From Leptothoe sp034932105 (lineage in GTDB: Bacteria > Cyanobacteriota > Cyanobacteriia > Phormidesmidales > Phormidesmidaceae), in contig NZ_JAYGIG010000010.1 of assembly GCF_034932105.1 (NCBI RefSeq), forward strand, positions 20,510-84,509: 64,000 nt of DNA, written 5' to 3'. Shown here piece after piece: positions 25,534 to 34,386 of the stretch; within the stretch, counting starts at the first letter, position 1, and every line of letters starts with the position of its first letter. Both the position numbers and the translations under genes were made by a program. The notes beneath the pieces are model-generated. The model was not told the origin of the DNA. It saw nothing but the letters and a program-made list of their open reading frames with translations, and made no database searches.

Positions 25534-26838
25534 TTGGTTACCACCACATCATCTTTAGAGACCACAAAATCAGAAGAGATTTTTGCGGCTGCCCAACACT
25601 TAATGCCCGGAGGTGTTAACTCTCCCGTGCGGGCGTTTAAGTCCGTTGGTGGCCAACCCATAGTCTTTGACCACGTCAAGGGCTCCCACATTTGGGACGT
25701 TGACGGCAATGAGTACATTGACTACGTCGGCACTTGGGGACCCGCGATCTGCGGTCATGCCAATGACGAGGTCAATGCCGCCCTCACGGCAGCCCTGCAA
25801 AAGGGAACGAGCTTTGGTGCCCCCTGTTATTTAGAAAATGTCTTGGCTGAAATGGTCATCGCGGCTGTCCCCAGCATCGAGATGGTTCGCTTTGTGAATT
25901 CTGGTACCGAAGCTTGTATGGCAGTGCTCCGCCTCATGCGAGCCTTTACCGGCCGTGACAAAGTGATCAAGTTTGAGGGCTGCTACCACGGCCACGCCGA
26001 TATGTTCCTGGTCAAGGCCGGGTCTGGGGTGGCCACCCTGGGTTTGCCCGACTCTCCGGGTGTTCCCAAGAGCACCACGGCCTCTACCCTAACCGCTCCC
26101 TATAACGATCTCGAAGCGGTCAAAGCCCTGTTTGCCGAGTACCCTGGCGAAATCTGTGGCGTCATTCTAGAACCCATTGTGGGTAACTCTGGGTTTATTA
26201 CGCCCGATGCCGGTTTCCTTGAGGGGCTACGGGAAATTACCCAAGATAACGACGCCCTACTTGTATTTGACGAAGTTATGACCGGTTTCCGCATTGCCTA
26301 TGGCGGTGTGCAGGAAAAACTAGGCGTCACCCCGGACCTCACCACCCTTGGCAAAATTATTGGTGGCGGTTTGCCCGTGGGTGCCTATGGCGGTCGCCGC
26401 GAAATTATGGAAATGGTTGCGCCCGCCGGTCCCGTATACCAGGCCGGTACCCTGTCCGGAAATCCCCTAGCCATGACCGCAGGCATCAAGACCCTGGAAA
26501 TTTTGGGTCGCCCCGGTACCTATGAACAGCTAGCGGAAAAAACCAACAAGTTAATCACCGGCCTGCTGGACATTGCTCGGGAGCATGGTCATGAGGTCTG
26601 TGGCGGCAACGTCAGCGCCATGTTTGGCCTGTTCTTCACCTCAGGTCCGGTGCATAATTATGACGATGCCAAGAAGTCTGACCTGCAGAAGTTCAGCCGC
26701 TTCCATCGGGGCATGTTAGAGCAAGGCGTATACCTGGCACCATCTCAGTTCGAGGCTGGATTTACCTCCCTAGCCCACACCGATGATGACATTGCCAATA
26801 CCCTAGCAGCGGCCCGTACTGTACTGGCCACCATTTAG
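25534..26838 (+). CDS. hemL: glutamate-1-semialdehyde 2,1-aminomutase
   Basis: The product has 434 residues from TTG 25534, chosen because AAGGAG lies 6 nt upstream; the frame reaches 25513. It is a PLP enzyme of aminotransferase class III. LMPGGVNSPVRAFKSVGG, FVNSGTEACMAVLRLMR, LLVFDEVMTGFR and TTLGKIIGGGLPVGAYGG (PLP lysine) are all present. It makes 5-aminolevulinate from glutamate-1-semialdehyde, the entry to haem, chlorophyll and bilin synthesis. It is monocistronic and followed by a 9-bp hairpin at 26894-26921. Confidence 0.97.
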   Translation: MVTTTSSLETTKSEEIFAAAQHLMPGGVNSPVRAFKSVGGQPIVFDHVKGSHIWDVDGNEYIDYVGTWGPAICGHANDEVNAALTAALQKGTSFGAPCYLENVLAEMVIAAVPSIEMVRFVNSGTEACMAVLRLMRAFTGRDKVIKFEGCYHGHADMFLVKAGSGVATLGLPDSPGVPKSTTASTLTAPYNDLEAVKALFAEYPGEICGVILEPIVGNSGFITPDAGFLEGLREITQDNDALLVFDEVMTGFRIAYGGVQEKLGVTPDLTTLGKIIGGGLPVGAYGGRREIMEMVAPAGPVYQAGTLSGNPLAMTAGIKTLEILGRPGTYEQLAEKTNKLITGLLDIAREHGHEVCGGNVSAMFGLFFTSGPVHNYDDAKKSDLQKFSRFHRGMLEQGVYLAPSQFEAGFTSLAHTDDDIANTLAAARTVLATI

Positions 26839-26893
26839 CCCTTAGGACCTGCCTGCCGTTGGTCCAGACTATTATTTTTATCAACGCAACCTA

Positions 26894-26921
26894 GGGTAAT
26901 GGTTCATTTGGGCCATTACCC
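26894..26921 (+). terminator. possible terminator after hemL
   Basis: GGGTAATGG (26894-26902) pairs with CCATTACCC (26913-26921), a 9-bp stem with a 10-nt loop. No T-run follows, so termination is uncertain. It lies 56 bp past the hemL stop. Confidence 0.35.
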
Positions 26922-27012
26922 ATGTTTCATCGTCAGGTGAAATCCGTAGTTCCTCCTACGGCAAAATGACCATTCTGGACATGGACAAGGCTTAATTACC
27001 CTATTTCTCGCC

Positions 27013-27771
27013 ATGGACGATATTGATGCCCTGAAGGTTTTAGACACCGAAATAGGTTTAGACGCCCCCCTTGATCCCTTAGATGACATTTCATTGGAGG
27101 ACGATACACCCAAGTACAACTCGGATCAGATGTTGCCGCTGCTGCAATCGGACAATCTGCAGCAGCGGATGTTTGCAGCCCGTGCATTTTACAAAATTCA
27201 AGAGCCCCGAGCGATTCCTCAATTGATTCAGCTGCTGGCGGACGAAAGCCCATTGGTGCGGGTCAATGCAGCCTATGCCCTAGGGCGAAATCCGAGCGAA
27301 ACAGCGGTGGATGCTTTAATTGCTCAGCTGGCGAATGATTCCCATGGCTATGTGCGTAAAGCGGTGGTGTGGGCCTTGGGCAACTGCCAGAATGAGAAAG
27401 CCGTGGCTCCGTTGGTCAACGCCATCGAAAACGATATGTCCGTGGTGCGACTGTGGGCCGCCAGTGCCCTGGGCCAAATGGGCAAAATTAGTTTCGAGGC
27501 GATTCTCCAAGCGATTCCGGCATTGGTCAAAACCATGCGCAATGACCTCATTGCCATTGTGCGTAGCAACTGTGCCTGGTCCATTGGTGAGCTGTGCAAA
27601 GATTTACCCTACAACGTGGTATACGCCACCGCCATTGACGCGTTGATTGAAACCTTTGCTGACGATGAGGATTTGGGAGTGCGGGATGATGCCCGGGCGG
27701 CCATTCTTAACCTGGGTGATCCTCGGGGCTTACAGGTGATTGAAGAAATCGAGCAAGAAGATTTTTACTAG
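27013..27771 (+). CDS. HEAT-repeat protein (PBS-lyase-type repeats), IaiH-like
   Basis: The product has 252 residues. After an acidic N terminus (about 1-35) it consists of five to six HEAT repeats of the bilin-lyase type: AARAFYKIQEPRAIPQLIQLL, VRVNAAYALG, VRKAVVWALGNC, VRLWAASALG and SNCAWSIGEL. No CpcE/F-specific residues are evident, so a chromophore lyase is not the first choice. The size and layout resemble Synechocystis Slr1098 (IaiH), a HEAT protein that binds the iron-sulfur scaffold IscA; this identity is from memory and unproven. No iron-sulfur gene is adjacent. Confidence 0.75.
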   Translation: MDDIDALKVLDTEIGLDAPLDPLDDISLEDDTPKYNSDQMLPLLQSDNLQQRMFAARAFYKIQEPRAIPQLIQLLADESPLVRVNAAYALGRNPSETAVDALIAQLANDSHGYVRKAVVWALGNCQNEKAVAPLVNAIENDMSVVRLWAASALGQMGKISFEAILQAIPALVKTMRNDLIAIVRSNCAWSIGELCKDLPYNVVYATAIDALIETFADDEDLGVRDDARAAILNLGDPRGLQVIEEIEQEDFY

Positions 27772-27904
27772 CAGGAAAACTACGGGTTTTAACTGGGGCG
27801 TGGTGTGAAGGCTGGGATCTCCGGTTTCATACAACTTTGCGACAATTGATCACCGTGTGAGATGATTTGGGCTGTCGCTGCAGATTTACCTAAGTTTTAC
27901 GCCC

Positions 27905-29701
27905 ATGCTGCTCATTGATTGGCTGATTGTGTTGGCCTACCTCATCGTGACGATGGTGATCGGTGTGTACCTATCGAACAAGGCCTCAGGAAGTATAGAG
28001 GACTTCTTCGTATCAGGGCGCTCATTGCCCTGGTGGCTAGCTGGCACCAGCATGGCGGCCACCACCTTTTCCATTGATACACCTCTGTATGTGGCTGGCT
28101 TGGTAGGTTCCCGTGGCATTGCCGGCAATTGGGAATGGTGGAGCTTTGGCATTGCCCATGTGGTAATGATCTATATCTTTGCGAGGTTGTGGCGACGGTC
28201 CGAAGTGGTCACCGACGCCGAACTCACCGAAATTCGCTACGGCGGTAAAACGGCTGCCGTGCTGCGCGGGGTAAAAGCATTTCTCTTTGCCGTACCGATT
28301 AACTGCATCGGCATTGGCTATGCCATGCTGGCCATGGTCAAAGTAGTCGATGCCCTAGAACTTTGGCAGAGTGTGGGGGTGGAACCCAATGACAGCCTCA
28401 AGCTATGGAGCGTGATCGTCGTCAGTATTTTGGTGCTTCTCTATGCGGGGTTTTCAGGTCTTTGGGGGGTGGTGACCACGGACTTTTTCCAGTTTTTCCT
28501 AGCCCTGTTTGGAGCCATTGTGGTGGCGGTGGCCGCCGTGACCTCCATGGGGGGTATGCAAAACTTGATTGATCAGGCCCAGGCCAACAGCGAGTTCGAC
28601 ATTATGTCGGTGTTGCCCCTCACCTTTGATGGCGGTATTGGTTGGAGTGCGGTGGCGGGGATTCCCGCCAGTACCTTTATGGCCTATGTTTTCTTGCAGT
28701 GGTGGTCCTTTCGCCGCAGTGACGGCGGTGGCGAGTTTATCCAACGGTTGGTGGCGTCTAAAAACGAAAGCGAAGCTGAGAAAGCCGCCTGGTTTTTCAA
28801 CATTTTGAACTATGTGATTCGGACCTGGCCTTGGATCATTGTGGCCCTGGCTGCGGTGGCGATTTATCCCGATTTGGCCGATCGCGAGCTGGGTTACCCC
28901 AAGCTGATGCTGGACTTTTTACCCCCTGTTTTGCTGGGGCTAGTGGTGGCGTCGCTGATTGCTGCTTTTATGAGTACGGTGTCCACCCTGATCAACTGGG
29001 GGGCTTCGTACCTGACCAATGATCTCTATGGCCGGTTTATTCGCCCAGGGGCTACCCAGGCTGAATTAGTTAGCGTTGGTCGCCTTACATCGGTGATTGT
29101 GACGTTCTTCGGTGCCGCGGCGGCCTTTGTGGCTTCTGATGTGGCCACGGTTTTCCGCTTGGTGATTGCCATTGGCACCGGGCCTGGACTCGTGCTCATA
29201 TTGCGCTGGTTCTGGTGGCGGATTAATGCGGCTGCCGAGCTGAGTGCCATGGTGACAGGCTTTGTGATTGGTCTGCTCACCAGTGTCCTAGAGGTGGTGC
29301 AGATTGCTGATTTTGGGCTGCGGCTTTTGGTCACAGCGGGCATTACCACCGTAGTTTGGGTGACGGTCATGCTCTTGACGCCAGCGGAATCTGACGAAAC
29401 CCTGGATAACTTTTACCGGCGTGTGCGGCCCGGTGGTCCAGGCTGGAAACACCAGCGCCAGCGCACCGGGATGAGACCATTACAAAATTTGGGTCTGGAG
29501 CTGCAACGGGTGATGGCGGCGCTGCTGCTACTGTTCGGTGCCATGTTTGCCGTGGGTGGCTTTTTGCTACTGCAATCCCTGCTGGGCTGGTGCTCGTTGA
29601 TTGTTGCTGTCGGTGGTTGGTGGTGGTTACGCCAACTCAATCACCAGCCCATATCTCCCGTGCCGCGTCCTGGCCTCGATGACGATGATCTGGGGATGTA
29701 A
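27905..29701 (+). CDS. sodium:solute symporter (SSS family)
   Basis: The product has 598 residues and about 13-14 hydrophobic segments. The N terminus has the SSS signature region (IVTMVIGVYLSNKA, FFVSGRSLPWWLAGTSMAATTFSIDTP). A large aromatic-rich stretch, FLQWWSFRRSDGGGEFIQRL, and the LIAAFMSTVSTLINWGASYLTNDLY segment (Na-site helix) are also typical. The substrate (sugar, amino acid or other) cannot be told. The C terminus is an unusual extra pair of helices followed by a polar Asp tail. It is a plasma-membrane importer driven by Na, and stands alone with no linked sensor or dehydrogenase. Confidence 0.85.
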   Translation: MLLIDWLIVLAYLIVTMVIGVYLSNKASGSIEDFFVSGRSLPWWLAGTSMAATTFSIDTPLYVAGLVGSRGIAGNWEWWSFGIAHVVMIYIFARLWRRSEVVTDAELTEIRYGGKTAAVLRGVKAFLFAVPINCIGIGYAMLAMVKVVDALELWQSVGVEPNDSLKLWSVIVVSILVLLYAGFSGLWGVVTTDFFQFFLALFGAIVVAVAAVTSMGGMQNLIDQAQANSEFDIMSVLPLTFDGGIGWSAVAGIPASTFMAYVFLQWWSFRRSDGGGEFIQRLVASKNESEAEKAAWFFNILNYVIRTWPWIIVALAAVAIYPDLADRELGYPKLMLDFLPPVLLGLVVASLIAAFMSTVSTLINWGASYLTNDLYGRFIRPGATQAELVSVGRLTSVIVTFFGAAAAFVASDVATVFRLVIAIGTGPGLVLILRWFWWRINAAAELSAMVTGFVIGLLTSVLEVVQIADFGLRLLVTAGITTVVWVTVMLLTPAESDETLDNFYRRVRPGGPGWKHQRQRTGMRPLQNLGLELQRVMAALLLLFGAMFAVGGFLLLQSLLGWCSLIVAVGGWWWLRQLNHQPISPVPRPGLDDDDLGM

Positions 29702-29822
29702 CCTAGGGACTGTTGGTTTAGCCCGCAGTCCTAAGAAAGACAGAAGAGGCGTTACGATACCTAATGGGAGTGGTCAACCCTAGGGTGCAACTCCCATCCA
29801 TTCTTAATTTCAGACTTTCACC

Positions 29823-30005
29823 ATGTCCATTATTCGCTCCTATGTAATTCCGTTTTTGATTTTGTTGACGTTTCTAGTGGCGATGCTAGCGGTGAGTGCC
29901 CGGATCTGGTTGCCCAGTGACATGCTGGCCCCAGCCCCCATTGCTGGTGATGAGCTGGCTTTGCTTTCTAAGGCATTGGTATTCCATGGATTTGGTGGCG
30001 GCTAG
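29823..30005 (+). CDS. small single-pass membrane protein
   Basis: The product has 60 residues, with one strong hydrophobic segment at about residues 6-28 (YVIPFLILLTFLVAMLAVSA). A polar Pro-rich part (LPSDMLAPAPIAGDE) follows. It looks like the small anchored proteins common in cyanobacteria. I have a vague recollection of similar short proteins, but no name. It overlaps the next gene by 20 bp in another frame, which suggests translational coupling and supports both being real. Confidence 0.55.
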   Translation: MSIIRSYVIPFLILLTFLVAMLAVSARIWLPSDMLAPAPIAGDELALLSKALVFHGFGGG

Positions 30006-30489
30006 TTGGCCACCGGGCTATCGATTGGTGGAGGGCTCTACTGCCGATCGCTCGCGGTTAGTCACCACGATGGAACGGGCCTATGAAGAGTTAGGCGCTG
30101 CCCAGTTTAGTCATATAGCCCCAACGGTGGATCAGTATTTTGCGGGTCTATCTTTTCTGTGGTGGCTTGACAAAGATAGGGCAATAACGGGACCCCGTGT
30201 AGGTTTCACGGCTGAGCCAGCGGCTTCCCTGGGTTGCCTGTGGTTGGGTCAGTCTGTGAACCAGCTCACGGGGGTGCTGCAGGCCTATGTTTATTTGGTG
30301 TATGTCGCTCCAGAGCATCGTGGTCAAGGGTTGGGACGTGCCCTCATGACCCACGCCAGGAAATTTGCCCATGACCAGGGCTATGGCCAAATTTCCTTGC
30401 AGGTATTTACTCACAACGAGATCGCATTGAATCTGTATGCCAGCTTGGGGTATGAACCTAAGGCCACTTGGATGACGTTGGATCTATGA
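29986..30489 (+). CDS. GNAT-family N-acetyltransferase
   Basis: The product has 167 residues from ATG 29986; the longer frame to 29896 is unlikely because its N-terminal extension (Cys/Trp/Pro-rich) looks non-coding. The acetyl-CoA site is EHRGQGLGRALMTHA (motif A, Q/RxxGxG/A). It is followed by the usual NEIALNLYASLGYEPKATWM. The acceptor is unknown. It overlaps the preceding small membrane protein by 20 bp. Confidence 0.85.
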   Translation: MDLVAASWPPGYRLVEGSTADRSRLVTTMERAYEELGAAQFSHIAPTVDQYFAGLSFLWWLDKDRAITGPRVGFTAEPAASLGCLWLGQSVNQLTGVLQAYVYLVYVAPEHRGQGLGRALMTHARKFAHDQGYGQISLQVFTHNEIALNLYASLGYEPKATWMTLDL

Positions 30490-30529
30490 GTCTGGGGATC
30501 TCTGGCTCTGTCAGTGCCTGGGGCTAGAG

Positions 30530-31021
30530 CTAACGATAGTTTTCAAATTGCAAGGCAACTGGCCAATCTTCTTCTTTGAGCAGCTGAATGGCGCTTTGCA
30601 GATCATCTTTGGACTTAGCCGAAATGCGGACGGCATCCCCTTGAATGGAGGCCTGAACTTTTTTGAGGTTGTCGCGGATCAGCTTGGAGATTTTTTTGGC
30701 GGTCTCTGAGTCGAGGCCTTTTTTTAAGGCAATCTCTTGACGGATGCGGTTGCCGCTGGCTGCGTCAATGGCTCCATAGTCAAAGATTTTCAGGGACAAG
30801 TTACGCTTGGCCGCTTTGGTTTGGATCAGGACATGGATCGCTTCCAAGGTCATCTCGCTAGCGGTTTCAATGGAAATGCTGTCTTCACCCAGATCTAGGA
30901 TGGTTTTGGTGTCTTTGAGGTCATAGCGGCTTTTGAGCTCGCGGCGGACCTGGTCAAGGGCGTTAACTAGCTCTTGACGGTCAAATTCACTGACTACATC
31001 AAAGGAATAGGAAGATGCCAT
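30530..31021 (-). CDS. yajQ: YajQ-family nucleotide-binding protein
   Basis: The product has 163 residues from ATG 31021, which gives the normal YajQ N terminus (MASSYSFDVVSEFDRQELVNA). The frame runs back to 31081, but the extra 20 residues are Pro/His-rich. The duplicated ferredoxin-like fold is recognised from ELKSRYDLKDTKT, AIDAASGNRIRQEIALKKG and GDAVRISAKSKDDLQ. Members bind c-di-GMP or tRNA/nucleotides in some species; the role in cyanobacteria is not settled. Confidence 0.93.
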   Translation of the reverse strand: MASSYSFDVVSEFDRQELVNALDQVRRELKSRYDLKDTKTILDLGEDSISIETASEMTLEAIHVLIQTKAAKRNLSLKIFDYGAIDAASGNRIRQEIALKKGLDSETAKKISKLIRDNLKKVQASIQGDAVRISAKSKDDLQSAIQLLKEEDWPVALQFENYR

Positions 31022-31170
31022 GGTGGATATGGGGGTTGGGTGGTGATGAGCAGGGTCGGGCAATCGAGGGGAAGTCATCACTCCATCAAAAATGCCTGGG
31101 TTGTAATGCCTTGGTATCCCCCTAGGGGCATCAACCGTGAGCCCCTATTTAGCTGGGCTATTGTACCCAG

Positions 31171-31608
31171 CTACTGTAGCCAAAGGGTTTTGCAGCTCAT
31201 GAAATATAGGCTGAAAATGCTGAGGCTGCCGATGCCAAACATGAGCGATCGCAACGGGGCCACATTGACAATATAAAACACCGAAAACAGCAGGCGGGCA
31301 ACCAGATAAGCCAACACCGCTAGCACCATGTTAGTCCCGTCTTGCCCAGTTATATAAGCCATTACTGCCGCTGGAGCGTACAGTATGAACGACTCAAATG
31401 CGTTTTGGTGGGCCCAGTTAGCCCGCTTTGCATAGTCGGGTAGCTGATCGGCATAAAACCGAGGTCGAGAAAACACCTCCAGGGGATTGTCCATGGTCTG
31501 GGCTAGCTTAACCCGTTCTGCCGCTACCACCAAGTAGGGGACGTAAATCAGAAATGCCGCTACTGGCAAGCTATACAAAAGGCAGCTGGGAAAGGATAAA
31601 ACGCTCAC
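31171..31608 (-). CDS. MAPEG-family membrane protein
   Basis: The product has 145 residues and four hydrophobic segments (about 10-28, 72-92, 93-112, 120-140). The region between the first and second, RANWAHQNAFESFILYAPA, is the MAPEG hallmark (membrane-associated proteins in eicosanoid and glutathione metabolism; Asn and Glu conserved). Bacterial members may have glutathione transferase or peroxidase activity; the substrate is unknown. Confidence 0.85.
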   Translation of the reverse strand: MSVLSFPSCLLYSLPVAAFLIYVPYLVVAAERVKLAQTMDNPLEVFSRPRFYADQLPDYAKRANWAHQNAFESFILYAPAAVMAYITGQDGTNMVLAVLAYLVARLLFSVFYIVNVAPLRSLMFGIGSLSIFSLYFMSCKTLWLQ

Positions 31609-31656
31609 AAAATAAATCGTACTAAAACAACTTAATCAACGGGACAGCCCCATCAA

Positions 31657-32172
31657 TCAATCAAAATAAAACAATGTCACTACCTTGCGCTGTTCCTCTG
31701 CATCTTTGCAGGTCTTGAGCAGCGTATGGCTGTCATGGAAGGCAAAACATATCAGCTGCTGACAGCGAGAAATAATTTCCTGGTTACAGAGGGCACTGGC
31801 CTCGGCCAGCTCCAGCCGATCATGGGCGGCATTTTCCACCAGATGCATGACTAAATCTAGCTGCTCACGGGATTCACGGGGCTGCCGAGCCAAGCTTTGG
31901 GGCAAAATGACCGTTAGTAAGTTCGGGTCTGCTTTCATCGCTCCGCGAATGGCAGCGGAGTTGGTTCCTGTGGCCCCCGATGTCAGCAAGCGATTGCCCC
32001 CCAGTACCAGTGCATAGCTCATCAGCTCAATTAGCCGCAGGTGAGTAATGGGCACATGGCGGGACCCCAAGATAGCAATTCGCTTAGAGCCTGACTGCTG
32101 AATAGTCGCCAGCTCTTGCAAAAAATCATCTACCTTAAGTGATTCGGTGGGAGTATTAAGGGACTGACTCAA
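31657..32172 (-). CDS. DprA/LOG-like Rossmann protein
   Basis: The product has 171 residues. A single Rossmann-like domain is seen: KRIAILGSRHVPITHLRLIELMSYAL, then LLTSGATGTNSAAIRGAM, matching the nucleotide/ssDNA-binding core of DprA and lysine-decarboxylase-like (LOG) proteins. Similar cyanobacterial proteins are often named DNA recombination-mediator protein A. It is too short to be a full DprA (which has SAM and winged-helix domains), so a role in transformation is uncertain. Confidence 0.7.
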   Translation of the reverse strand: MSQSLNTPTESLKVDDFLQELATIQQSGSKRIAILGSRHVPITHLRLIELMSYALVLGGNRLLTSGATGTNSAAIRGAMKADPNLLTVILPQSLARQPRESREQLDLVMHLVENAAHDRLELAEASALCNQEIISRCQQLICFAFHDSHTLLKTCKDAEEQRKVVTLFYFD

Positions 32173-32221
32173 GGGTTTATAGAGTTTTAGTGAAGGGACT
32201 GGCCAATTCTACCAAACCCTT

Positions 32222-32500
32222 GGCCCTAAGCTTGTTATCCTTGCTGCAGCTAATGTCTTTCTAGGCTGTGACCACTGCCGTTCTAAGCTTATACCTGCCT
32301 TACTAGGCTGATACTTTCTAGGCCGTGACCACTGCCGTTCTAAGCTTATACCTGCCTTACTAAACTGATACTTTTAGGCTGTGACCACTGCCGTTCTAAG
32401 CTTATACCTGCCTTACTAGGCTGATACTTTCTAGGCCGTGACCACTGCCGTTCTAAGCTTATACCCGCTTTAGTAGGCTGATTTTTTAGGCCGTGACCAC
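32222..32500. repeat. tandem array of about 56-bp units derived from the 3-prime end of the neighbouring gene
   Basis: Four units begin at 32261, 32318, 32374 and 32431 (lengths 57, 56, 57 and 55 bp). A fifth partial unit (32486-32500) contains the stop codon and last codons of the phosphotransacetylase-like gene, and a degraded unit lies at about 32222-32260. Shared words include GTGACCACTGCCGTTC, TAAGCTTATACC and CTGATACTTT. Units alternate slightly (GGCTG/GGCCG). The array fills nearly all of the 313-bp gap 32173-32485. Confidence 0.93.
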
Positions 32501-33592
32501 GGGCGATGACAGATCTAATTCAGCCATCAGCCGTTCCACGTCAAAGTACTTTTCCATCAGCAGTTGAATGCACTGAACCTTAATCGGTTCCTGCAAACGC
32601 ACCTGCTGGAAAGACTTTTCAATGATTTCAACGGTGGTGAGGGTATCTAAATCCACCGATAAAATGGGGACCTCTAAATCTTGGGCTCGGCTAATGATGT
32701 CAGGGCGCGGTGCCAGATGACCCGTCAAAATTAGGCACTGGGTAGACGTTTCTAAGGCCGCCAGCTGAATGTCAGCCCGGTCACCACCGGTAATCACCGC
32801 CATATTGTCGGCCCGTCGAAAATACTTTAGAGCTGAGTTCACATTCATCGCCCCAATGCTCAGACTTTCCACCATCAGGTCCATGCGTTCTTGGCAGCAG
32901 AGCACCTCAGCCTTCAGTTGGTGAACTAATTCACCGACACTGACGCTCCGCATCAGGGGGGTACTGGGTAAAATCCCCAAAACGGGGATATCATGGCGTT
33001 CTAAACAGGCTTTGACGTTGGTTTGGACATTCTGGAGCTGTTCCGGTGGGACATCATTAATCAAAACGCCCATGAGCCGATCGCCAAGCTTTTGTTTGGC
33101 CGCCAACAAACCATCGACAATCAGTACCGAATGAAATCTGGCCACTAACATGACTCGAGCTTCGGTAATTTTGGCCAGCTGGGGTAGGGATAGGCCAAAT
33201 AATGTGCCCTCTTCAAGATTGCCCGTGCCCTCAATCAGCAATAGGTCTTCTCCCTGACTATCGAGGTAAGTGGCCATTTGCTGGAGGTCAACGGCCGAAT
33301 TTTCGTCCGTTAATTGCTGCGCAATGGTTGCGGCATCTAGGGATAGCAGGGTTGGTCGTAACCGAGATTGGGGTAGCTTTAATATTTCAGCAATGAAGCT
33401 GACATCTTCATCAATATCCGATTCGTCGCTGGGACAGGTGCCGACGGGTTTGGCATAGGCTATGTCAATCCCGCGATCCCGAAGCTGTAAGGCCAGACCG
33501 GTTATGGTGGCCGATTTACCGCTGTATGGCTCTGTTGAGCCAATCAGCAGATGCTTTGATGGATTGGGCACACTATCACTCCTAACTACCAA
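32486..33592 (-). CDS. phosphotransacetylase-like protein (BioD-like domain plus DRTGG domain)
   Basis: The product has 368 residues. The N-terminal domain is BioD-like: LLIGSTEPYSGKSATITGLA (P-loop variant), IAYAKPVGT, LLIEGTGNLEEGTLFGLS. It is followed by a DRTGG-type domain with AVITGGDRADIQLAALE and ILTGHLAPRPDII. Together these equal the N-terminal half of long phosphate acetyltransferases, without the catalytic PTA domain. So the common label phosphotransacetylase family does not imply that reaction; a regulatory or nucleotide-binding role is more likely. The stop codon lies inside the first unit of a tandem repeat array. Confidence 0.82.
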   Translation of the reverse strand: MVVRSDSVPNPSKHLLIGSTEPYSGKSATITGLALQLRDRGIDIAYAKPVGTCPSDESDIDEDVSFIAEILKLPQSRLRPTLLSLDAATIAQQLTDENSAVDLQQMATYLDSQGEDLLLIEGTGNLEEGTLFGLSLPQLAKITEARVMLVARFHSVLIVDGLLAAKQKLGDRLMGVLINDVPPEQLQNVQTNVKACLERHDIPVLGILPSTPLMRSVSVGELVHQLKAEVLCCQERMDLMVESLSIGAMNVNSALKYFRRADNMAVITGGDRADIQLAALETSTQCLILTGHLAPRPDIISRAQDLEVPILSVDLDTLTTVEIIEKSFQQVRLQEPIKVQCIQLLMEKYFDVERLMAELDLSSPVVTA

Positions 33593-33742
33593 GGGGGCTA
33601 ACGCTTATTGTGCCATGGAGCGATGTGCGCCATGGGTTAAAACGTTAACTTTTGACGAAGTGTTTGATGGCTGTCTGAGGCGATGGGATGGATTGGGGAT
33701 GCGCTGCTGGTGATCAGGCCGACATTGGCGCTGAATGCAGAG

Positions 33743-34114
33743 CTAATCATCCATTCTCAGCAGTTTACGGTAGAACGATTTGGAGAAGTCGGGGGAGCGT
33801 TTGAGACGGATGGCGGTCACCACGTCGATCAGGAAATCGACAAACTCGAAGGTAGCCATGGTGATTTCGTAGGTGAGGTCGGCATCCCCAGCAAACTGCA
33901 TGCGGCATTGGGTGAGGTCGGCCGGCAGCATGGAAACATTCCATGTGGCCAAAAAGATAATGCTCTCGCCTCCTTCGATCCGGCGCTCACCTTCCAGGTT
34001 GCCGCATTTGTAAAGGCCAATGGCATAGGGTAAGGCTTTACGTTTATTGCCTTGGTAATAGGGCAGATAAACGCCGACATCTTGTTTGGGAGCTGGCTGA
34101 ATGTCTATAAGCAT
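33743..34114 (-). CDS. EbsA-like protein (type IV pilus-associated, tentative)
   Basis: The product has 123 residues, compact, soluble and without Cys-rich motifs. The sequence KQDVGVYLPYYQGNKRKALPYAIGLY, then ADLTQCRMQF and FSKSFYRKLLRMDD, resembles a family conserved across cyanobacteria. I recall it as EbsA, the essential-for-biofilm-self-suppression protein that works with the type IV pilus assembly complex in Synechococcus elongatus. The match is from memory. No pilus genes are nearby. Confidence 0.55.
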   Translation of the reverse strand: MLIDIQPAPKQDVGVYLPYYQGNKRKALPYAIGLYKCGNLEGERRIEGGESIIFLATWNVSMLPADLTQCRMQFAGDADLTYEITMATFEFVDFLIDVVTAIRLKRSPDFSKSFYRKLLRMDD

Positions 34115-34248
34115 GGCGTTAAGCAGTGGGTCTCTTCAAACAGAGTGAACTTAAATTAACAGATGCGTCAAGGTCTGACCTTCAATCACTGACTTTCAAT
34201 CACTTGAGATGCTGTCAACTGTCAATGGGTTCTACCGAGCTAGTGTAC

Positions 34249-34283
34249 CCACAGAATCTTGCGCTCTGTGCAAGATTCTGTGG
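34249..34283. repeat. 14-bp perfect hairpin in the divergent EbsA-like/GT2 region
   Basis: CCACAGAATCTTGC (34249-34262) pairs with GCAAGATTCTGTGG (34270-34283), with loop GCTCTGT. No T-run follows on either strand, so this is not a standard terminator. It sits between two divergent genes where operators are expected. Confidence 0.75.
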
Positions 34284-34325
34284 CGGATGGCAGGGGACAA
34301 GGTTTATGTCTAGGGGCGATGGAAT

Positions 34326-34361
34326 GTAACAGATTTTAATAAGATATTAATAACCTGTTAC
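34326..34361. promoter_or_regulatory. inverted repeat just upstream of the GT2 gene
   Basis: GTAACAG (34326-34332) and CTGTTAC (34355-34361) flank a 22-bp AT-rich centre (TTTAATAAGATATTAATAA-like). It ends 25 bp before the ATG. It could be an operator with widely spaced half-sites, or a leader hairpin over a -10 region. Confidence 0.4.
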
Positions 34362-34386
34362 TTGATGCCCTAATTACACCGAACCT

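Noticed and set aside
27013..27771. Phycocyanin bilin lyase CpcE/CpcF
   Set aside because: HEAT repeats are shared with lyases, but the gene is not linked to phycobiliproteins and lacks features that I could tie to bilin attachment.
32222..32500. CRISPR array
   Set aside because: The units are contiguous with no unique spacers, and no cas genes are nearby.
32486..33592. Functional phosphate acetyltransferase
   Set aside because: The catalytic PTA domain is missing; only the BioD-like and DRTGG parts are present.
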